Part shown: piece by piece, positions 1 to 13,699 of the stretch
Layout of the letters: every line of letters starts with the position of its first letter
Position numbering within the stretch: the stretch's first letter is position 1
DNA from: Zea mays
Taxonomy: Eukaryota > Streptophyta > Magnoliopsida > Poales > Poaceae
Direction of reading: 5' to 3'
DNA length: 64,000 bases
Assembly (NCBI RefSeq): GCF_902167145.1
Contig: NW_023366868.1
Coordinates: 1-64,000 of the forward strand
Program-made: the position numbers and the translations under genes
The notes under the pieces: generated by a model
What the model was told of the DNA's origin: nothing
Seen by the model: the letters and a program-made list of their open reading frames with translations, nothing else
Databases searched by the model: none

Positions 1-3000
1 CATTGAAAATGGTCGTTCATGGCTATTTTCGACAAAAATTAGGGTTGTGTGGCCATTGATCGTCGACCAGAGGCTCATACACCTCACCCCACATATGTTT
101 CCTTGCCATAGATCACATTCTTGGATTTCTGGTGGAGACCATTTCTTGGTCAAAAATCCGTAGGTGTTAGCCTTCGGTATTATTGAAAATGGTCGTTCAT
201 GGCTATTTTCGACAAAAATGGGGGTTGTGTGGCCATTGATCATCGACCAGACGCTCATACACCTCACCCCACATATGTTTCCTTGCCATAGATCACATTC
301 TTGGATTTCTGGTGGAGACCATTTCTTGGTCTAAAATCCGTAGGTGTTAGCCTCTTGTATTATTGAAAATGGTCGCTCATGGCTATTTTCAAGGTCGCTC
401 ATGGCTATTTTCATAAAAAATGGGGGTTGTGTGGCCATTTATCATCGACTAGAGGCTCATAAACCTCACCCCACATATGTTTCCTTGCCATAGATCACAT
501 TCTTGGATTTCTGGTGGAGACCATTTCTTGGTTAAAAACTCATACGTGTTAGCCTTCGGTATTATTGAAAATGGTCGTTCATGGCTATTTTCGGCAAAAT
601 GGGGGTTGTGTGGCCATTGATCATCGACCAGAGGCTCGTACACCTCACCCCACATATGTTTCCTTGCCATAGATCACATTCTTGGATTTCTGGTGGAGAC
701 CATTTCTTGGTCAAAAATCCGTAGGTGTTAGCCTTCGGTATTATTGAAAATGGTCATTCATGGCTATTTTCGACAAAAATGGGGGTTGTGTGGCCATTGA
801 TCATCAACCAAAGGCTCGTACACCTCACTACACATATGTTTCCTTGCCATAGATCACATTCTTGGATTTTTGGTGGAGACCATTTCTTGGTCAAAAACTC
901 GTAGGTGTTAGCCTTCGGTATTATTGAAAATGGTCGTTCATGGCTATTTTCGGCAAAATGGGGGTTCTGTGGCCATTGATCATCGACCAGAGGCTCGTAC
1001 ACCTCACCCCACATATGTTTCCTTGCCATAGATCACATTCTTGGATTTCTGGTGGAGACCATTTCTTGGTCAAAAATCCGTAGGTGTTAGCCTTCGGTAT
1101 TATTGAAAATGGTCATTCATGGCTATTTTCGACAAAAATGGGGGTTATGTGGCCATTGATCATCGACCAGAGGCTCGTACACCTCACTACACATATGTTT
1201 CCTTGCCATAGATCACATTCTTGGATTTTTGGTGGAGACCATTTCTTGGTCAAAAACTCGTACGTGTTAGCCTTCGGTATTATTGAAAATGGTCGTTCAT
1301 GGCTATTTTCGACAAAAATGGGGGTTGTGTGGCCATTGATCATCGACCAGAGGCTCATACACCTCACCCCACATATGTTTCCTTGCCATAGATCACATTC
1401 TTGGATTTCTGGTGGAGACCATTTCTTGGTCAAAAATCCGTAGGTGTTAGCCTTCGGTATTATTGTAAATGGTCATTCATGGCTATTTTCGACAAAAATG
1501 GGGGTTGTGTGGCCATTGATCATCGACCAGAGGCTCATACACCTCACCCCACATATGTTTCCTTGCCATAGATCACATTCTTGGATTTCTGGTGGAGACC
1601 ATTTCTTGGTCAAAAATCCGTACGTGTTAGCCTTTGGTATTTTTGAAAATGGTCATTCATGGCTATTTTCGACAAAAATGGGGGTTGTGTGGCCATTGAT
1701 CGTCGACCAGAGGCTCATACACCTCACCCACATATGTTTCCTTGTCGTAGATCACATTCTTGGATTTCTGGTGGAGACCATTTCTTGGTCAAAAATCCGT
1801 AGGTGTTAGCCTTCGATATTATTGAAAATGGTCGTTCATGGCTATTTTCGACAAAAATGGGGGTTGTGTGGCCATTGATCATCGACCAGACGCTCATACA
1901 CCTCACCCCACATATGTTTCCTTGCCATAGATCACATTCTTGGATTTATGGTGGAGACCATTTCTTGGTCAAAAATTCGTAGGTGTTAGCCTTCAGTGTC
2001 ATTGAAAATGGTCGTTCATGGCTATTTTCGACAAAAATTAGGGTTGTGTGGCCATTGATCGTCGACCAGAGGCTCATACACCTCACCCCACATATGTTTC
2101 CTTGCCATAGATCACATTCTTGGATTTCTGGTGGAGACCATTTCTTGGTCAAAAATCCGTAGGTGTTAGCCTTCGGTATTATTGAAAATGGTCATTCATG
2201 GCTATTTTCGGCAAAATGGGGGTTGTGTGGCCATTTATCATCGACTAGAGGCTCATAAATCTCACCCCACATATGTTTCCTTGCCATAGATCACATTCTT
2301 GGATTTTTGGTGGAGACCATTTCTTGGTCAAAAACTCGTACGTGTTAGCCTTCGGTATTATTGAAAATGGTCGTTCATGGCTATTTTCGACAAAATGGGG
2401 GTTGTGTGGCCATTGATCGTCGACCAGAGGCTCATACACCTCACCCCACATATGTTTCCTTGTCGTAGATCACATTCTTGGATTTCTGGTGGAGACCATT
2501 TCTTGGCCTAAAATCCGTAGGTGTTAGCCTCTAGTATTATTGAAAATGGTCGCTCATGGCTATTTTCAAGGTCGCTCATGGCTATTTTCATAAAAAATGG
2601 GGGTTGTGTGGCCATTTATCATCGACTAGAGGCTCATAAACCTCACCCCACATATGTTTCCTTGCCATAGATCACATTCTTGGATTTCTGGTGGAGACCA
2701 TTTCTTGGTTAAATACTCGTACGTGTTAGCCTTCGGTATTATTGAAAATGGTCGTTCATGGCTATTATCGGCAAAATGGGGGTTGTGTGGCCATTGATCA
2801 TCGACCAGAGGCTCGTACACCTCACCCCACATATGTTTCCTTGCCATAGATCACATTCTTGGATTTCTGGTGGAGACCATTTCTTGGTCAAAAATCCGTA
2901 GGTGTTAGCCTTCAGTGTCATTGAAAATGGTCGTTCATGGCTATTTTCGACAAAAATGGGGGTTGTGTGGCCATTGATGATCGACCAGAGGCTCGTACAC

Positions 3001-4904
3001 CTCACCCCACATATGTTTCCTTGCCATAGATCACATTCTTGGATTTCTGGTTGATACCATTTCTTGGTCAAAACTCCGTAGGTGTTAGCCTTCGGTATTA
3101 TTGTAAATGGTCATTCATGGCTATTTTCGACAAAAATGGGGGTTGTGTGGCCATTGATCTTCGACCAGAGGCTCATACACCTCACTACACATATGTTTCC
3201 TTGCCATAGATCACATTCTTGGATTTATGGTGGAGACCATTTCTTGGTCAAAAATCCGTAGGTGTTAGCCTTCAGTGTCATTGAAAATGGTCGTTCATGG
3301 CTATTTTCGACAAAAATTAGGGTTGTGTGGCCATTGATCGTCGACCAGAGGCTCATACACCTCACCCCACATATGTTTCCTTGCCATAGATCACATTCTT
3401 GGATTTCTGGTGGAGACCATTTCTTGGGCAAAAATCCGTAGGTGTTAGCCTTTGGTATTTTTGAAAATGGTCATTCATGGCTATTTTCGACAAAAATGGG
3501 GGTTGTGTGGCCATTGATCTTCGACCGGAGGCTCATAAACCTCACCCCACATATGTTTCCTTGCCATAGATTACATTCTTGGATTTATGGTGGAGACCAT
3601 TTCTTGGTCAAAAATCCGTAGGTGTTAGCCTTCAGTGTCATTGAAAATGGTCGTTCATGGCTATTTTTGACAAAAATTAGGGTTGTGTGGCCATTGATCG
3701 TCGACCAGAGGCTCATACACCTCACCCCACATATGTTTCCTTGCCATAGATTACATTCTTGGATTTCTGGTGGAAACCATTTCTTGGTTAAAAACTCGTA
3801 CGTGTTAGCCTTCGGTATTATTGAAAATGGTCGTTCATGGCTATTTTCGACAAAAATTAGGGTTGTGTGGCCATTGATCGTCGACCAGAGGCTCATACAC
3901 CTCACCCCACATATGTTTCCTTGCCACAGATCACATTCTTGGATTTCTGGTGGAGACCATTTCTTGGTCAAAAATCCGTAGGTGTTAGCCTTCGATATTA
4001 TTGAAAATGGTTGTTCATGGCTATTTTCGACAAAAATGGGGGTTGTGTGGCCATTGATCATCGACCAGAGGCTCATACACCTCACCCCACATATGTTTCC
4101 TTGCCATAGATCACATTCTTGGATTTCTGGTGGAGACCATTTCTTGGTCAAAAATCCGTAGGTGTTAGCCTTTGGTATTATTGAAAATGGTCGTTCATGG
4201 CTATTTTCGACAAAAATGGGGGTTGTGTGGCCATTCATCATCGACCAGAGGCTCATAAACCTCACCCCACATATGTTTCCTTGCCATAGATCACATTCTT
4301 GGATTTCTAGTGGAGACCATTTCTTGGTTAAAAACTCGTACGTGTTAGCCTTCGGTATTATTGAAAATGGTCATTCATGGCTATTTTCGGCAAAATGGGG
4401 GTTGTGTGGCCATTGATCATCGACCAGAGGCTCGTACACCTCACCCCACATATGTTTCCTTGCCATAGATCACATTCTTGGATTTCTGGTGGAGACCATT
4501 TCTTGGTCAAAAATCCGTACGTGTTAGCCTTTGGTATTTTTGAAAATGGTCATTCATGGCTATTTTCGACAAAAATGGGGGTTGTGTGGCCATTCATCAT
4601 CGACTAGAGGCTCATACACCTCACCCCACATATGTTTCCTTGCCATAGATCACATTCTTGGATTTCTGGTGGAGACCATTTCTTGGTCAAAAATCCGTAG
4701 GTGTTAGCCTTCGGTATTATTGAAAATGGTCGTTCATGGCTATTTTCGACAAAAATGGGGGTTGTGTGGCCATTGATCATCGACCAGACGCTCATAAACC
4801 TCACCCCACATATGTTTCCTTGCCATAGATCACATTCTTGGATTTCTGGTGGAGACCATTTCTTGGTCTAAAATCCGTAGGTGTTAGCCTCTAGTATTAT
4901 TGAA

Positions 4905-4980
4905 AATGGTCGCTCATGGCTATTTTCAAGGTCGCTCATGGCTATTTTCAAGGTCGCTCATGGCTATTTTCATAAAAAAT
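4905..4980 (-). repeat. Monomer with the 22-bp unit present three times
   Basis: The 22-bp unit that distinguishes 202-bp monomers is added twice here (4928-4949 and 4950-4971), giving a variant of about 224 bp. The only other such case seen is at 35960-36003, just inside the right arm. This fits slippage within the short direct repeat. Confidence 0.85.
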
Positions 4981-7900
4981 GGGGGTTGTGTGGCCATTTA
5001 TCATCGACTAGAGGCTCATAAACCTCACCCCACATATGTTTCATTGCCATAGATTACATTCTTGGATTTCTAGTGGAAACCATTTCTTGGTTAAAAACTC
5101 GTACGTGTTAGCCTTCGGTATTATTGAAAATGGTCATTCATGGCTATTTTCGGCAAAATGGGGGTTGTGTGGCCATTGATCGTCGACCAGAGGCTCATAC
5201 ACCTCACCCCACATATGTTTCCTTGTCGTAGATCACATTCTTGGATTTCTGGTGGAGACCATTTCTTGGTCAAAAATCTGTAGGGTTAGCCTTCGATATT
5301 ATTGAAAATGGTCATTCATGGCTATTTTCGGCAAAATGGGGGTTGTGTGGCCATTGATCGTCGACCAGAGGCTCATACACCTCACCCCACATATGTTTCC
5401 TTGTCGTAGATCACATTCTTGGATTTCTGGTGGAGACCATTTCTTGGTCAAAAATCCGTAGGTGTTAGCCTTCGATATTATTGAAAATGGTCGTTCATGG
5501 CTATTTTCGACAAAAATGGAGGTTGTGTGGCCATTTATCATCGACTAGAGGCTCATAAACCTCACCCCACATATGTTTCCTTGCCATAGATTACATTCTT
5601 GGATTTCTGGTGGAAACCATTTCTTGGTTAAAAACTCGTACGTGTTAGCCTTCGGTATTATTGAAAATGGTCATTCATGGCTATTTTCGGCAAAATGGGG
5701 GTTGTGTGGCCATTGATCGTCGACCAGAGGCTCATACACCTCACCCCACATATGTTTCCTTGTCGTAGATCACATTCTTGGATTTCTGGTGGAGACCATT
5801 TCTTGGTCAAAAATCCGTAGGTGTTAGCCTTCGATATTATTGAAAATGGTCATTCATGGCTATTTTCGGCAAAATGGGGGTTGTGTGGCCATTGATCGTC
5901 GACCAGAGGCTCATACACCTCACCCCACATATGTTTCCTTGTCGTAGATCACATTCTTGGATTTCTGGTGGAGACCATTTCTTGGTCAAAAATCCGTAGG
6001 TGTTAGCCTTCGATATTATTGAAAATGGTCGTTCATGGCTATTTTCGACAAAAATGGGGGTTGTGTGGCCATTGATCATCGACCAGAGGCTCATACACCT
6101 CACCCCACATATGTTTCCTTGCCATAGATCACATTCTTGGATTTCTGGTGGAGACCAATTCTTGGTCAAAAATCCGTAGGTGTTAGCCTTCGGTATTATT
6201 GAAAATGTTCGTTCATTGCTATTTTCAACAAAAATGGGGGTTGTGTGGCCATTGATCGTCGACCAGACGCTCATACACCTCACCCCACATATGTTTCCTT
6301 GCCATAGATCACATTCTTGGATTTCTGGTGGAGACCATTTCTTGGTCTAAAATCCGTAGGTGTTAGCCTCTAGTATTATTGAAAATGGTCGCTCATGGCT
6401 ATTTTCAAGGTCGCTCATGGCTATTTTCATAAAAAATGGGGGTTGTGTGGCCATTGATCGTCGACCAGAGGCTCATACACCTCACCCAACATATGTTTCC
6501 TTGCCATAGATCACATTCTTGGATTTCTGGTGGAGACCATTTCTTGGTCAAAAATCCGTAGGTGTTAGCCTTCGGTATTATTGAAAATGGTCGTTCATGG
6601 CTATTTTCGACAAAAATGGGGGTTGTGTGGCCATTGATCATCGACCAGACGCTCATACACCTCACCCCACATATGTTTCCTTGCCATAGATCACATTCTT
6701 GGATTTCTGGTGGAGACCATTTCTTGGTCTAAAATTCGTAGGTGTTAGCCTCTAGTATTATTGAAAATGGTCGCTCATGGCTATTTTCAAGGTCGCTCAT
6801 GGCTATTTTCATAAAAAATGGGGGTTGTGTGGCCATTTATCATTGACTAGAGGCTCATAAACCTCACCCCACATATGTTTCCTTGCCATAGATTACATTC
6901 TTGGATTTCTGGTGGAAACCATTTCTTGGTTAAAAACTCGTACGTGTTAGCCTTCGGTATTATTGAAAATGGTCATTCATGGCTATTTTTGGCAAAATGG
7001 GGGTTGTGTGGCCATTGATCATCGAGCAGAGGCTCGTACACCTCACCCCACATATGTTTCCTTGCCATAGATCACATTCTTGGATTTCTGGTGGAGACCA
7101 TTTCTTGGTCAAAAATCCGTACGTGTTAGCCTTTGGTATTTTTGAAAATGATCATTCATGGCTATTTTCGACAAAAATGGACGTTCTGTGGCCATTGATC
7201 ATCGACTAGAGGCTCTTACACCTCACCCCACATATGTTTCCTTGCCATAGATCACATTCTTGGATTTCTGGTGGAGACCATTTCTTGGTCAAAAATCCGT
7301 AGGTGTTAGCCTTCGGTATTATTGAAAATGGTCATTCATGGCTATTTTCGACAAAAATGGGGGTTGTGTGGCCATTGATCATCGACCAGACGCTCATACA
7401 CCTCACCCCACATATGTTTCCTTGCCATAGATCACATTCTTGGATTTCTGGTGGAGACCATTTCTTGGTCTAAAATCCGTAGGTGTTAGCCTCTAGTATT
7501 ATTGAAAATGGTCGCTCATGGCTATTTTCATAAAAAATGGAGCTTGTGTGGCCATTTATCATCGACTAGAGGCTCATAAACCTCACCCCACATATGTTTC
7601 CTTGCCATAGATTACATTCTTGGATTTCTGGTGGAGACCATTTCTTGGTTAAAAACTCGTACGTGTTAGCCTTCGGTATTATTGAAAATGGTCATTCATG
7701 GCTATTTTCGGCAAAATGGGGGTTGTGTGGCCATTGATCGTCAACCAGAGGCTCATACACCTCACCCCACATATGTTTCCTTGCCATAGATCATATTCTT
7801 GGATTTCTGGTGGAGACCATTTCTTGGTCAAAAATCCGTAGGTGTTAGCCTTCGGTATTATTGTAAATGGTCATTCATGGCTATTTTCGACAAAAATGGG

Positions 7901-9119
7901 GGTTGTGTGGCCATTGATCATCGACCAGAGGCTCATACACCTCACTACACATATGTTTCCTTGCCATAGATCACATTCTTGGATTTATGGTGGAGACCAT
8001 TTCTTGGTCAAAAATCCGTAGGTGTTAGCCTTCAATGTCATTGAAAATGGTCGTTCATGGCTATTTTCGACAAAAATTAGGGTTGTGTGGCCATTGATCG
8101 TCGACCAGAGGCTCATACACCTCACCCCACATATGTTTCCTTGCCATAGATCACATTCTTGGATTTTTGGTGGAGACCATTTCTTGGTCAAAAATCCGTA
8201 GGTGTTAGCCTTCGGTATTATTGAAAATGGTCGTTCATGGCTATTTTCGACAAAAATGGGGGTTGTGTGGCCATTGATCATCGACCAGATGCTCATACAC
8301 CTCACCCCACATATGTTTCCTTGCCATAGATCACATTCTTGGATTTCTGGTGGAGACCATTTCTTGGTTAAAAACTCGTACGTGTTAGCCTTCGGTATTA
8401 TTGAAAATGGTCATTCATGGCTATTTTCGGCAAAATGGGGGTTGTGTGGCCATTGATCATCGACCAGAGGCTCGTACACCTCACCCCACATATGTTTCCT
8501 TGCCATAGATCACATTCTTGGATTTCTGGTGGAGACCATTTCTTGGTTAAAAATCCGTAGGTGTTAGCCTTTGGTATTTTTGAAAATGGTCATTCATGGC
8601 TATTTTCGACAAAAATGGGGGTTGTGTGGCCATTGATCATCGACTAGAGGCTCATACACCTCACCCCACATATGTTTCCTTGCCATAGATCACATTCTTG
8701 GATTTCTGGTGGAGACCATTTCTTGGTAAAAAATCCGTAGGTGTTAGCCTTTGGTATTATTGAAAATGGTCGTTCATGGCTATTTTCGACAAAAATGGGG
8801 GTTGTGTGGCCATTGATCATCGACCAGACGCTCATACACCTCACCCCACATATGTTTCATTGCCATAGATCACATTCTTGGATTTCTGGTGGAGACCATT
8901 TCTTGGTCTAAAATCCGTAGGTGTTAGCCTCTAGTATTATTGAAAATGGTCGCTCATGGCTATTTTCAAGGTCGCTCATGGCTATTTTCATAAAAAATGG
9001 GGGTTGTGTGGCCATTTATCATCGACTAGAGGCTCATAAACCTCACCCCACATATGTTTCATTGCCATAGATTACATTCTTGGATTTCTGGTGGAAACCA
9101 TTTCTTGGTTAAAAACTCG

Positions 9120-10962
9120 TACGTGTTAGCCTTCGGTATTATTGAAAATGGTCATTCATGGCTATTTTCGGCAAAATGGGGGTTGTGTGGCCATTGATCG
9201 TCGACCAGAGGCTCATACACCTCACCCCACATATGTTTCCTTGTCGTAGATCACATTCTTGGATTTTTGGTGGAGACCATTTCTTGGTCAAAAATCCGTA
9301 GGTGTTAGCCTTCGATATTATTGAAAATGGTCATTCATGGCTATTTTCGGCAAAATGGGGGTTGTGTGGCCATTGATCGTCGACCAGAGGCTCATACACC
9401 TCACCCCACATATGTTTCCTTGTCGTAGATCACATTCTTGGATTTCTGGTGGAGACCATTTCTTGGTCAAAAATCAGTAGGTGTTAGCCTTCGATATTAT
9501 TGAAAATGGTCGTTCATGGCTATTTTCGACAAAAATGGAGGTTGTGTGGCCATTGATCATCGACTAGAGGCTCATACACCTCACCCCACATATGTTTCCT
9601 TGCCATAGATCACATTCTTGGATTTCTTGTGGAGACCATTTCTTGGTCAAAAATCCGTAGGTGTTAGCCTTCGGTATTATTGAAAATGGTCGTTCATGGC
9701 TATTTTCGACAAAAATGGGGGTTGTGTGGCCATTGATCATCGACCAGACGCTCATACACCTCACCCCACATATGTTTCCTTGCCATAGATCACATTCTTG
9801 GATTTCTGGTGGAGACCATTTCTTGGTCTAAAATCCATAGGTGTTAGCCTCTAGTATTATTGAAAATGGTCGCTCATGGCTATTTTCAAGGTCGCTCATG
9901 GCTATTTTCATAAAAAAATGGGGGTTGTGTGGCCATTTATCATCGACTAGAGGCTCATAAACCTCACCCCACATATGTTTCCTTGCCATAGATTACATTC
10001 TTGGATTTCTGGTGGAAACCATTTCTTGGTTAAAAACTCGTACGTGTTAGCCTTCGGTATTATTGAAAATGGTCATTCATGGCTATTTTCGGCAAAATGG
10101 GGGTTGTGTGGCCATTGATCGTCGACCAGAGGCTCATACACCTCACCCCACATATGTTTCCTTGTCGTAGATCACATTCTTGGATTTTTGGTGGAGACCA
10201 TTTCTTGGTCAAAAATCCGTAGGTGTTAGCCTTCGATATTATTGAAAATGGTCATTCATGGCTATTTTCGGCAAAATGGGGGTTGTGTGGCCATTGATCG
10301 TCGACCAGAGGCTCATACACCTCACCCCACATATGTTTCCTTGTCGTAGATCACATTCTTGGATTTCTGGTGGAGACCATTTCTTGGTCAAAAATCAGTA
10401 GGTGTTAGCCTTCGATATTATTGAAAATGGTCGTTCATGGCTATTTTCGACAAAAATGGAGGTTGTGTGGCCATTGATCATCGACTAGAGGCTCATACAC
10501 CTCACCCCACATATGTTTCCTTGCCATAGATCACATTCTTGGATTTCTTGTGGAGACCATTTCTTGGTCAAAAATCCGTAGGTGTTAGCCTTCGGTATTA
10601 TTGAAAATGGTCGTTCATGGCTATTTTCGACAAAAATGGGGGTTGTGTGGCCATTGATCATCGACCAGACGCTCATACACCTCACCCCACATATGTTTCC
10701 TTGCCATAGATCACATTCTTGGATTTCTGGTGGAGACCATTTCTTGGTCTAAAATCCATAGGTGTTAGCCTCTAGTATTATTGAAAATGGTCGCTCATGG
10801 CTATTTTCAAGGTCGCTCATGGCTATTTTCATAAAAAAATGGGGGTTGTGTGGCCATTTATCATCGACTAGAGGCTCATAAACCTCACCCCACATATGTT
10901 TCCTTGCCATAGATTACATTCTTGGATTTCTGGTGGAAACCATTTCTTGGTTAAAAACTCGT
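9120..10962 (-). repeat. Two-copy 921-bp higher-order repeat
   Basis: Two neighbouring blocks of five monomers (four of about 180 bp and one 202-bp type) are nearly identical. Shared private marks are AAAATCAGTAGG at about 9472 and 10392, GATTTCTTGTGG at about 9623 and 10544, AAATCCATAGG at about 9834 and 10755, and a run of seven A near 9910 and 10831. The pattern suggests a recent tandem duplication. Confidence 0.8.
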
Positions 10963-13699
10963 ACGTGTTAGCCTTCGGTATTATTGAAAATGGTCATTCA
11001 TGGCTATTTTCGGCAAAATGGGGGTTGTGTGGCCATTGATCGTCGACCAGAGGCTCATACACCTCACCCCACATATGTTTCCTTGTCGTAGATCACATTC
11101 TTGGATTTCTGGTGGAGACCATTTCTTGGTCAAAAATCCGTAGGTGTTAGCCTTCGATATTATTGAAAATGGTCATTCATGGCTATTTTCGGCAAAATGG
11201 GGGTTGTGTGGCCATTGATCGTCGACCAGAGGCTCATACACCTCACCCCACATATGTTTCCTTGTCGTAGATCACATTCTTGGATTTCTGGTGGAGACCA
11301 TTTCTTGGTCAAAAATCCGTAGGTGTTAGCCTTCGATATTATTGAAAATGGTCGTTCATGGCTATTTTCGACAAAAATGGGGGTTGTGTGGCCATTGATC
11401 ATCGACCAGAGGCTCATACACCTCACCCCACATATGTTTCCTTGCCATAGATCACATTCTTGGATTTCTGGTGGAGACCATTTCTTGGTCAAAAATCCGT
11501 AGGTGTTAGCCTTCGGTATTATTGAAAATGGTCGTTCATGGCTATTTTCGACAAAAATGGGGGTTGTGTGGCCATTGATCATCGACCAGACGCTCATACA
11601 CCTCACCCCACATATGTTTCCTTGCCATAGATCACATTCTTGGATTTCTGGTGGAGACCATTTCTTGGTCTAAAATCCGAAGGTGTTAGCCTCTAGTATT
11701 ATTGAAAATGGTCGCTCATGGCTATTTTCAAGGTCGCTCATGGCTATTTTCATAAAAAATGGGGGTTGTGTGGCCATTGATCGTCGACCAGAGGCTCATA
11801 CACCTCACCCCACATATGTTTCCTTGCCATAGATCACATTCTTGGATTTCTGGTGGAGACCATTTCTTGGTCAAAATTCCGTAGGTGTTAGCCTTCGGTA
11901 TTATTGAAAATGGTCGTTCATGGCTATTTTCGACAAAAATGGGGGTTATGTGGCCATTGATCATCGACCAGACGCTCATACACCTCACCCCACATATGTT
12001 TCCTTGCCATAGATCACATTCTTGGATTTCTGGTGGAGACCATTTCTTGGTCTAAAATCCGTAGGTGTTAGCCTCTAGTATTATTGAAAATGGTCGCTCA
12101 TGGCTATTTTCAAGGTCGTTCATGGCTATTTTCATAAAAAATGGGGGTTGTGTGGCCATTTATCATCGACTAGAGGCTCATAAACCTCACCCCACATATG
12201 TTTCCTTGCCATAGATTACATTCTTGGATTTCTGGTGGAAACCATTTCTTGGTTAAAAACTCGTTGGTGTTAGCCTTCGGTATTATTGAAAATGGTCATT
12301 CATGGCTATTTTCGGCAAAATGGGGGTTGTGTGGCCATTGATCATCGACCAGAGGCTCATACACCTCACCCCACATATGTTTCCTTGTCGTAGATCACAT
12401 TCTTGGATTTCTGGTGGAGACCATTTCTTGGTCAAAAATCCATAGGTGTTAGCCTTCGATATTATTGAAAATGGTCGTTCATGGCTATTTTCGACAAAAA
12501 TGGGGGTTGTGTGGCCATTGATTATCGACCAGAGGCTCATACACCTCACCCCACATATGTTTCCTTGCCATAGATCACATTCTTGGATTTCTGGTGGAGA
12601 CCATTTCTTGGTCAAAAATCCGTAGGTGTTAGCCTTCGGTATTATTGTAAATGGTCATTCATGGCTATTTTCGACAAAAATGGGGGTTGTGTGGCCATTG
12701 ATCATCGACCAGAGGCTCATACACCTCACCCCACATATGTTTCCTTGCCATAGATCACATTCTTGGATTTCTGGTGGAGACCATTTCTTGGTCAAAAATC
12801 CGTAGGTCTTAGCCTCTAATATTATTGAAAATGGTCGCTCATGGCTATTTTCAAGGTCGCTCATGGCTATTTTCATAAAAAATGGGGGTTGTGTGGCCAT
12901 TTATCATCGACTAGAGGCTCATAAACCTCACCCCACATATGTTTCCTTGCCATAGATTACATTCTTGGATTTCTGGTGGAAATCATTTCTTGGTTAAAAA
13001 CTCGTACGTGTTAGCCTTCGGTATTATTGAAAATGGTCATTCATGGCTATTTTCGGCAAAATGGGGGTTGTGTGGCCATTGATCGTCGACCAGAGGCTCA
13101 TACACCTCACCCCACATATGTTTCCTTGTCGTATATCACATTCTTGGATTTCTGGTGGAGACCATTTCTTGGTCAAAAATCCGTAGGTGTTAGCCTTCGA
13201 TATTATTGAAAATGGTCGTTCATGGCTATTTTCGACAAAAATGGGGGTTGTGTGGCCATTGATCATCGACCAGAGGCTCATACACCTCACCCCACATATG
13301 TTTCCTTGCCTTAGATCACATTCTTGGATTTCTGGTGGAGACCATTTCTTGGTCAAAAATCCGTAGGTGTTAGCCTTCGGTATTATTGTAAATGGTCATT
13401 CATGGCTATTTTCGACAAAAATGGGGGTTGTGTGGCCATTGATCATCGACCAGAGGCTCATACACCTCACCCCACATATGTTTCCTTGCCATAGATCACA
13501 TTCTTGGATTTCTGGTGGAGACCATTTCTTGGTCAAAAATTCGTAGGTCTTAGCCTCTAATATTATTGAAAATGGTCGCTCATGGCTATTTTCATAAAAA
13601 AATGGGGGTTGTGTGGCCATTTATCATCGACTAGAGGCTCATAAATCTCACCCCACATATGTTTCCTTGCCATAGATCACATTCTTGGATTTTTGGTGG

